The notes under the pieces: model-generated
The model's database searches: none
Seen by the model: the letters and a program-made list of their open reading frames with translations, nothing else
What the model was told of the DNA's origin: nothing
Translations under genes and position numbers: made by a program
Part shown: positions 58,816-64,000 of the stretch, in pieces
How the letters are laid out: the number at the start of each line of letters is the position of its first letter
Numbering within the stretch: the first letter of the stretch is position 1
Source: DAOUAM01 sp034433305
GTDB lineage: Bacteria > Chloroflexota > Dehalococcoidia > Lucifugimonadales > DAOUAM01
NCBI GenBank assembly: GCA_034433305.1
Contig: DAOUAM010000039.1
Span: forward strand, 1 to 64,000
Direction of reading: 5' to 3'
Length of the DNA stretch: 64,000 nucleotides

Positions 58816-60036
58816 TCAGCCATGGGCAATGACAAGCCCCTTGCCCGGCACCAGGCGCACCCCTGGCGCATCGGGGCCGGCCAGGGTGAACTGGTTGGCC
58901 CTGGCGTCGGGGCCTTGACTGTAGGTGAAGGACAGCAGGCCATCGTTGAGCAGGCCCAGGAGCACGTCGTCGCCCTTCTCCACGGCTGCCGCGCAGAAGT
59001 CCTCGCCGTCGGCGATGTGGGCTTCGGCCCAGGCGGCCGGCGACCAGTCCTCACTGGCGGCCACAAGGCACAGGCCGAACCTTCCCCCGTGCAGATAGTC
59101 CTTCATCTGCCTGGCCCTGGCGGCCACATCCGCGGCCTTGCCCTTCATGGCCCGGACGGCCTCTTCCCTGACCGTGCCCTCGGCGTTGAACACATAGACG
59201 GTATAAAGGTGGCTATCGGCGTTGAGTCGGTAGCTGGCGACACAGGCGTCGCCGAAGGACCCGATGGTGTAGCCCCGGCGCAGGCCGTTGACGCGCTGCT
59301 CGTAGAGGAAGCGCAGGTCGTCGGCGCTGGCGAAGCTGACGCCGGCCTGGGGCGCGTAGGTCCAGCCCTCCGCCTGGCAGTCCTCGCACTGGTGTCGGGC
59401 GCGGTAGCGCTGCTCCCAGTAGTGGGACGGCAGAAAGGAGTGGGGCAGCTTCCTGAAGGCGTAGCTGTCCAGCCGGGCCGCGTCAAAGACGAAGCGCCGG
59501 GCCGTGCCGTCGTACCGGATGGCTTCGTCCTCGGGGCCTGCCAGGTGGGCGCACCTGCCGCTGGCCCTCAGGCCCAGCATGCCCGAGTCCAGCAGCCTGA
59601 AGAGCACGTCGTAGCCCTCGATGGAGCTGAGCCTCACCGAGCAGCGCTGCCGTAGCACCTCTCGCAGCCTGGCGAACCTTGCCCTGACCGGGCCGCTCCA
59701 CGAGTCCGGGCGCGCCGAGGACACCAGCACCGCCTCTCGGAGAGGTGGCTCCTCCAGTTGCTCCAGCACGCGGGCCAGGGCCACCATGTTCTCGGCGAAC
59801 ATGTTCATCCCGGCCTCGCTTAGCTCCGGCTGGCCAATGCACTGGAAGGCCGTGGCCCCCAGGTCGCCGTGCTGCACCAGCACATCGTGGCGCACCATCA
59901 CGGCGCCATAGCCGGTGTAGTGCCTCGGCACCACCTGGCCCCTGGTAAGCTGGTAGGCGGCCCACAGCTTCTCCAGAAGAGGCCCCTCCAGGCTGAAGCT
60001 GCCCGCCAGGTAGACTGTGCGCTCGGAAGTGGACAT
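58816..60036 (-). CDS. Hypothetical protein, family not recognised, with two similar-looking parts and a CxxC
   Basis: 406 residues, soluble. Visible features are a strand-rich start (RTVYLAGSFSLEGPLLEKLW), HYTGYGAVMVRHDVLVQHGD, a CxxC (CEDCQAEGW), repeated Tyr/Trp/His-rich stretches (SFLPSHYWEQRYRARHQ) and a C-terminal half (FGLCLVAASEDWSPAAWAE, DDVLLGLLNDGLLSFTY). I cannot place it in a known family; it may be an uncharacterised hydrolase or binding protein. It stands between DUF6504 and panC genes on the same strand with gaps of 100-220 bp. Confidence 0.75.
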   Translation of the reverse strand: MSTSERTVYLAGSFSLEGPLLEKLWAAYQLTRGQVVPRHYTGYGAVMVRHDVLVQHGDLGATAFQCIGQPELSEAGMNMFAENMVALARVLEQLEEPPLREAVLVSSARPDSWSGPVRARFARLREVLRQRCSVRLSSIEGYDVLFRLLDSGMLGLRASGRCAHLAGPEDEAIRYDGTARRFVFDAARLDSYAFRKLPHSFLPSHYWEQRYRARHQCEDCQAEGWTYAPQAGVSFASADDLRFLYEQRVNGLRRGYTIGSFGDACVASYRLNADSHLYTVYVFNAEGTVREEAVRAMKGKAADVAARARQMKDYLHGGRFGLCLVAASEDWSPAAWAEAHIADGEDFCAAAVEKGDDVLLGLLNDGLLSFTYSQGPDARANQFTLAGPDAPGVRLVPGKGLVIAHG

Positions 60037-60258
60037 GTACCCTTGTCGCCCCAGGCTTATAGCGCTTTTGAGTTGTGTGGGTGGTATGTAAGGATGGGTA
60101 TGAGAGGGTGTGTGAGAAGCCTTGTTCTAGCCTTTACCGGGAGACGTGGGGACGTGATGCATATTGATGCCGGGCTGGCCTTGCCTGCATACCAGTCCAG
60201 CGCCAAAGGGTACCACGTCCCCCACCAAGGAGTAAAACAAGGCTTCCAGCACACCCTC

Positions 60259-61092
60259 TCAGAGCATGATGTTGTCTATGAGCCGCGTCTTTCCGATACG
60301 CACGGCCAGGGACACCAGCGCCGGGCTGCGGACTTCGTCCAGCTCCTCCAGGGTGCTGGCGTCGGCTATGCTTATGTAGTCAACGCGGGCCACCAGCGGC
60401 TCGCCTTCGATGAGGGCGCGCATCTGGCGGCGTACCTCGCTGGCATCCTTCATGCCCCCAAGGTACAGGTCGCGGGCCAGGCACAGGGAGCGGTAGAGCA
60501 CCGGCGCGGCCTTGCGTTCCTGGGGAGTCAGGTACACGTTGCGGCTGCTCATGGCCAGCCCGTCCGGTTCCCGCACGGTAGGGGCCACGACGATCTGGGC
60601 GCCCAGGTCCAGGTCGGCGTTGAGGCGCTTGACCACCAGGCACTGCTGGGCGTCCTTCTGTCCGAAGTAGGCCCTGTCGGGCCGGGCGATGGACAGCAGC
60701 TTGCACACCACGGTGGCGACGCCCCGGAAGTGGCCCGGCCGGAACTCCCCCTCCAGCCGCTGGGCGATGCGCCCCACGTCCACGTAGGTATCGAAGCCTG
60801 GGGGATAGACCTCCTCCACCGGGGGCGTGAAGACCAGGTCGGCGCCTTCCTTCTCCAGCAGCGCCAGGTCAGCCTCCAGGTCGCGGGGGTAGCTGGCGAA
60901 GTCCTCCTTCGGCCCGAACTGGGTGGGATTGACGAAGATGCTGGCGGCAACGGTGGCGTTCTCGGAGCGGGCGCGGCGCACCAGCGAGGCGTGTCCCTCG
61001 TGGAGGTAGCCCATGGTGGGTACAAGGCCCAGCGGCCTGGGAGCGCGCTGGCACGCCTGGCGAAAGCCCGCTACAGTCCCTATCACTTTCAC
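60259..61092 (-). CDS. panC: Pantothenate synthetase
   Basis: 277 residues. The ATP-binding HxGH is in PTMGYLHEGHASLVRRAR; other signatures are SIFVNPTQFGPKEDFASYPR, YFGQKDAQQCLVVKRL and LAMSSRNVYLTPQER. It joins pantoate and beta-alanine with ATP. It begins 20 bp after panB, so they are co-transcribed. Confidence 0.97.
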   Translation of the reverse strand: MKVIGTVAGFRQACQRAPRPLGLVPTMGYLHEGHASLVRRARSENATVAASIFVNPTQFGPKEDFASYPRDLEADLALLEKEGADLVFTPPVEEVYPPGFDTYVDVGRIAQRLEGEFRPGHFRGVATVVCKLLSIARPDRAYFGQKDAQQCLVVKRLNADLDLGAQIVVAPTVREPDGLAMSSRNVYLTPQERKAAPVLYRSLCLARDLYLGGMKDASEVRRQMRALIEGEPLVARVDYISIADASTLEELDEVRSPALVSLAVRIGKTRLIDNIML

Positions 61093-61112
61093 AGTACGGC
61101 CCTCCCGTCACA

Positions 61113-61961
61113 CTACACAGGCCTGGCAGGCTGCGCCGCAAGCTCGTCCAGGACGCTCTGCTTCATAGTGAAGCTCTCCTTTTCAGCCGGGAAGGACTGG
61201 GCCTGCACATCCCGGATGTACTGGGCGGCAGCCGACTTGATGGCCTCGCCCAGGTTGGCATAGCGCCTGGCGTGCTTCGGCACGAAGTCGGAGAACAGCC
61301 CGAAGAGGTCGTGGAAGACCTGCACCTGGCCGTCGCAGTGTGGCCCCGCTCCGATGCCGATGGTGGGTATGGACAGGCGCTCGGTGACCATCTTGGCCAG
61401 CGGCGCAGGCACCAGCTCCAGGACGATGGCATAGGCGCCGGCCTCCTCCAGGGCCAGGGCGTCCTCGATGAGGTCCACGGCCTCCCTGGCCGACTTGCCC
61501 TGGACGCGGTAGCCTCCGAGCTGGTTGACCGCCTGGGGTGTCAGCCCTATATGGCCCATGACGGGTATGCCCGCCTGTACGATGCGCCGCACTGTCTCGG
61601 CCATACGCCGTCCGCCCTCCAGCTTCACCGACTGGGCGCCGCCCTCCTTGAGCATGCGGCCGGCGTTGCGCACGGCCTCGGTGACGTCGGCGTGATAGCT
61701 CATGAAGGGCATGTCGCCGACGATGTGCGCCCGTTGGGTGCCGCGCACCACGGCCCGGATGTGGTGGAGCATGTCCTCCATGGTCACGGGCAGCGTGGAG
61801 TCGTAGCCCAGTACGACCTGGCCCAGGCTGTCGCCTACCAGGATGATGGGTATGCCGGCCTCCTCCAGCAGCTTGGCCGAGGTGTAGTCGTAGGCGGTGA
61901 CCATGGGGACCTTCTCGCCTCGACTCTTCATATCTTTCAGGTCAAGTATGGTGACGCGCAT
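61113..61961 (-). CDS. panB: 3-methyl-2-oxobutanoate hydroxymethyltransferase
   Basis: 282 residues. Signatures are MVTAYDYTSAKLLEEAGIP, ILVGDSLGQVVLGYDSTLPV, MPFMSYHADV, VKLEGG and GIGAGPHCDGQVQVFHDLFG. It makes ketopantoate from alpha-ketoisovalerate and methylene-tetrahydrofolate, the first step toward pantothenate and CoA. AGGAGGT lies before the ATG. Confidence 0.97.
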   Translation of the reverse strand: MRVTILDLKDMKSRGEKVPMVTAYDYTSAKLLEEAGIPIILVGDSLGQVVLGYDSTLPVTMEDMLHHIRAVVRGTQRAHIVGDMPFMSYHADVTEAVRNAGRMLKEGGAQSVKLEGGRRMAETVRRIVQAGIPVMGHIGLTPQAVNQLGGYRVQGKSAREAVDLIEDALALEEAGAYAIVLELVPAPLAKMVTERLSIPTIGIGAGPHCDGQVQVFHDLFGLFSDFVPKHARRYANLGEAIKSAAAQYIRDVQAQSFPAEKESFTMKQSVLDELAAQPARPV

Positions 61962-62005
61962 AAGGTACCTCCTCTTCTGCCCTGAGTGAGGGCCTGCGCT
62001 TCATC

Positions 62006-62078
62006 AAGCTTTCAGCCGTCAGCTTTCCCCAGAGCCCACCCCTGGGTGGCGGGGCGCTGATGGCTGACCGCTATTGAG
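62006..62078. repeat. Dispersed inverted repeat (family A), third copy
   Basis: AGCTTTCAGCCGTCAGC (from 62009) and GCTGATGGCTGACC (from 62050) are related to the copies around recO, with a central hairpin CCCACCCCTGGGTGG. It lies between panB and the DUF2520 gene. Confidence 0.7.
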
Positions 62079-62975
62079 CTATGGGGCCGCATCTCTGGCG
62101 GCCTGCTTCAACAACTCATGGATTTCCACCGCTCGCTCCTGGGTCAGCCTGCCCTTCTCCAGGGCCAGGGGCAGGCCGGCCAGGGCTAGCTGGCAGTACA
62201 GGGGCAGCACCTCGGGCGCCCGGGACTGGAGCGCCGACAGGTGCTTGCGCACTGTGCCGATGTCGCCGCGAGCGTAGGGGCCTGTCAGCGCCGCCGGCAG
62301 GCCGACAGCGCCCACATTGGCCACCGTCTCGCGCATGAGGGGCAGCAGCGCCGCCAGGGCCTCCGACCGGCCTACGCCGAAGCCCTGCCACAGCTCAGCG
62401 GCCATGGCCGCCAGGGCGACCACCATCCCGCAGGCCATGACCGTGGAGGCGTGGTAGAGGGGCCTGGCCTGACTGTCCAGCGCCATGGGCCTGCCTCCCA
62501 GCGCCAGGGCCAGTTCCTCCAGGAATGGCCGCACCTGAGGTACGCCCTCGATGGCGAAGGTGATGCCCTGGAGGGACTCCAGGGCGCGCTCCACCGATGA
62601 GAAGGTCTGAATGGGGTGGAAAGCCCCCACCAGCGCCCCCTGCCGCCGGGCCGAGGCCAGGACGTCCAGGGATGCGGCGCCAGAGCAGTGTACTGCCGTC
62701 TGCCCGGGCCGCCAGGACACGGAGGCGGCCACGGCCTCGATGGCGTCGTCGGGCGTGGTGATGAAGACCACGTCGCAGGCGTCGGCCACCTGCTGGGCCG
62801 AGGCCAGGGCCGCGCAGCCCGGCACCCGCGCTGCCAGTGCCTGCGCCGACGCAAGGCTGCGGCTGGCCGCCGCCACGACTCTGTACCCCTGCCTTGCCAG
62901 GGCCACGGCCAGCGTCGTGCCCACTGTGCCCGCGCCGATGAAGCCTGTCCTGGACTGTCTGCCGGGCTGTGTCAT
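62079..62975 (-). CDS. Rossmann/DUF2520 domain protein (F420-dependent-oxidoreductase-like)
   Basis: 298 residues. Rossmann loop TGFIGAGTVGTTLAVAL, then DVVFITTPDDAIEAVAAS, HCSGAASLDVLASARRQG and a helical DUF2520 C-terminal half (LVNVG-type substrate helix: ACGMVVALAAMAAELWQGFG). It is often encoded by panB/panC, and a role as ketopantoate reductase or related dehydrogenase is often supposed; classical panE is not seen here. It begins one base after the P1 peptidase stop. Confidence 0.87.
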   Translation of the reverse strand: MTQPGRQSRTGFIGAGTVGTTLAVALARQGYRVVAAASRSLASAQALAARVPGCAALASAQQVADACDVVFITTPDDAIEAVAASVSWRPGQTAVHCSGAASLDVLASARRQGALVGAFHPIQTFSSVERALESLQGITFAIEGVPQVRPFLEELALALGGRPMALDSQARPLYHASTVMACGMVVALAAMAAELWQGFGVGRSEALAALLPLMRETVANVGAVGLPAALTGPYARGDIGTVRKHLSALQSRAPEVLPLYCQLALAGLPLALEKGRLTQERAVEIHELLKQAARDAAP

Positions 62976-62976
62976 G

Positions 62977-63954
62977 TCACCTCAGCTCGCTCACGGCTGG
63001 TATCCCGCCTATGCCGGTGGCCTTCCTCACGCCGCTGAGGATGGCCCGCGCCACGCACAGGGCAGCGGCGGAGCAGAGCCGCGTCATGCCTGTGCTGTCG
63101 CCAGGCCCGGGCGCCGCCCCCGTCGCCAGCGCGAAGACGGTGTCACCGTCGCTCATGGTGTGGGCGGGCCTGACGGCCATGGCGATGCCATCGTGGGCGA
63201 CGGCGGCCAGCTTGCTGGCCTGCTCCCTGGTCAGCCTGGCGCTGGTAGCCACCACGCCGATGGTGGTGTTGTGCAGCGGCACCCCTGGGCGGGGCACAAA
63301 GTCCGGCGAGGCCAGGAGTGCCATGGAGTCCAGCATGCCTCTGCCCTCCAGGTGACGCGGGCCGGCCACCACCTGGCCTGTGTCCGGGTCGTGGACGCCA
63401 CCGACAGCGTTGACGGCCATGATGGCGCCGACGACCACCCCATGGCCCAGGTCCACGCTGGCGGTGCCGATACCTCCCTTGACCGCCCGCGCTATGCCCA
63501 GCAGCTTGCCCACCGTGGCGCCGGTGCCGGCGCCAACGCTGCCCTCCTGCACGTCCCTGGAGGCGTTCTGGCAGGCGGCGTAGCCCTCCCGCGCGCCGGG
63601 CCGCACCAGAGGCGTGACCACGCCCAGGTCGAAGAGTATGGCGGCGGGGACGATGGGTATGAGGGCGCCGCCAAACTTCAAGCCGATGCCGCGCTCCTCC
63701 AGGTACCGCATAACCCCCGCGACGGCCTCCAGACCGAAGGCGCTGCCACCGCTGAGCAGGACGGCGTGCACCTCGCTCACCAGCCCAGTGGGCCGCAGGG
63801 CGTCGGTGCCCGTGGTGCCCGGCGCTGAGCCACGCACGTCCACGCCACCCACTGCCGGGGTATCGCACAGCACCACGGTGCAGCCGGTGGCGTTCTGCGC
63901 GTCAGTATGGTGGCCGACGCGGATACCCGGTACGCTGGTAATGCCGCCCACCAT
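62977..63954 (-). CDS. P1 (DmpA/NylC-type) self-processing peptidase/amidase
   Basis: 325 residues. Typical start is GITSVPGIRVGHHTDAQNAT, then GCTVVLCDTP, LLSGGSAFGLEAVAGVMRYL, GTGATVGKLLGIARAVKGGI and GTASVDLGHG, where the self-cleavage nucleophile lies in this family, and AVNAVGGV. It is an Ntn-like aminopeptidase/amidase. It is probably co-transcribed with the DUF2520 gene and placed just after a terminator for the gene upstream on the same strand. Confidence 0.9.
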   Translation of the reverse strand: MVGGITSVPGIRVGHHTDAQNATGCTVVLCDTPAVGGVDVRGSAPGTTGTDALRPTGLVSEVHAVLLSGGSAFGLEAVAGVMRYLEERGIGLKFGGALIPIVPAAILFDLGVVTPLVRPGAREGYAACQNASRDVQEGSVGAGTGATVGKLLGIARAVKGGIGTASVDLGHGVVVGAIMAVNAVGGVHDPDTGQVVAGPRHLEGRGMLDSMALLASPDFVPRPGVPLHNTTIGVVATSARLTREQASKLAAVAHDGIAMAVRPAHTMSDGDTVFALATGAAPGPGDSTGMTRLCSAAALCVARAILSGVRKATGIGGIPAVSELR

Positions 63955-63974
63955 AGCCGCCTCACAGCAAAAGA

Positions 63975-64000
63975 GCCTTCCTGAAGCTCATCAGGAAGGC
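63975..64000 (-). terminator. Rho-independent terminator for an upstream minus-strand gene (outside the window)
   Basis: Perfect 10-bp stem GCCTTCCTGA/TCAGGAAGGC with a 6-base loop. On the minus strand it is followed by TCTTTT. It should end a gene to the right of the window. Confidence 0.8.

Overview
The window reads as a chromosomal segment of a high-GC, free-living bacterium. The gene content best fits the Chloroflexota, in the Dehalococcoidia/SAR202 direction: a dnaX-ybaB-recR string, a Ycf45-type AAA/R3H ATPase, a STAND/SARP regulator, thiolase plus DUF35 pairs, many GTG/TTG starts and several families of short C-rich palindromic repeats. That lineage call is inference from gene content; no rRNA or tRNA lies in the window to confirm it.

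Layout. 0-13.6 kb is mostly housekeeping on the + strand: dnaX C-terminus, ybaB, recR, recO, a LOG-like protein, enolase, a MNT/HEPN toxin-antitoxin pair, GAPDH, pdxS-pdxT, an AAA/R3H ATPase and thymidylate kinase. 13.7-17.5 kb carries a membrane histidine kinase, a receiver-only response regulator and a PHP phosphatase. 17.6-22.8 kb is a catabolic group: a PIG-L deacetylase, two enolase-superfamily enzymes and a D-aminoacylase. 23.2-28.3 kb has prfB with its programmed frameshift and an oligopeptide-type ABC importer without ATPases. 28.3-30.6 kb has a secreted metallopeptidase and a two-domain thioredoxin-fold oxidoreductase whose C-terminal redox motif is interrupted by an in-frame TGA.

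31.0-37.6 kb is visibly poorer in GC than its surroundings (35% in 31561-31620 against 75% in 4501-4560, counted by eye). It holds a TTG-started XRE/LacI-type regulator facing a three-gene minus-strand unit: a GrdB-like reductase subunit with an in-frame TGA, a GrdE-like subunit, and a lipoprotein solute-binding protein. In both TGA-containing genes the reading continues in frame into the conserved rest of the family, with UGA exactly where a redox Cys/Sec belongs. Both are therefore called selenoproteins, and GrdB has a compact SECIS-like hairpin after the UGA. No selB, selC, selD or bona fide selA is in the window.

37.6-47.7 kb mixes amidohydrolases, an SDR, a SelA-like PLP enzyme, two tiny membrane proteins and a 1,069-residue STAND/TPR/SARP regulator. 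Just after this regulator there is a triple heptamer direct repeat with exact 11-bp period, the arrangement known for SARP operators, placed before one of the tiny membrane peptides. 47.9-51.8 kb has a SirB1-like protein and an ECF sigma / anti-sigma / surface-protein group. 51.9-64 kb ends with an LppX-like protein, an MFS exporter, an epimerase, a NIPSNAP-thiolase-DUF35 operon, surE, and panC, panB, a DUF2520 dehydrogenase and a P1 peptidase.

The most unusual items are the TGA-containing thioredoxin-fold protein, the orphan selenoprotein grdB-grdE unit (its GrdE-like subunit lacks a cysteine in the mid-protein region where the pyruvoyl precursor is expected), and the SARP-type operator before a 34-residue peptide. 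Several dispersed repeats and two MITE-like elements show past mobile activity; no transposase, CRISPR array, tRNA or rRNA was seen.
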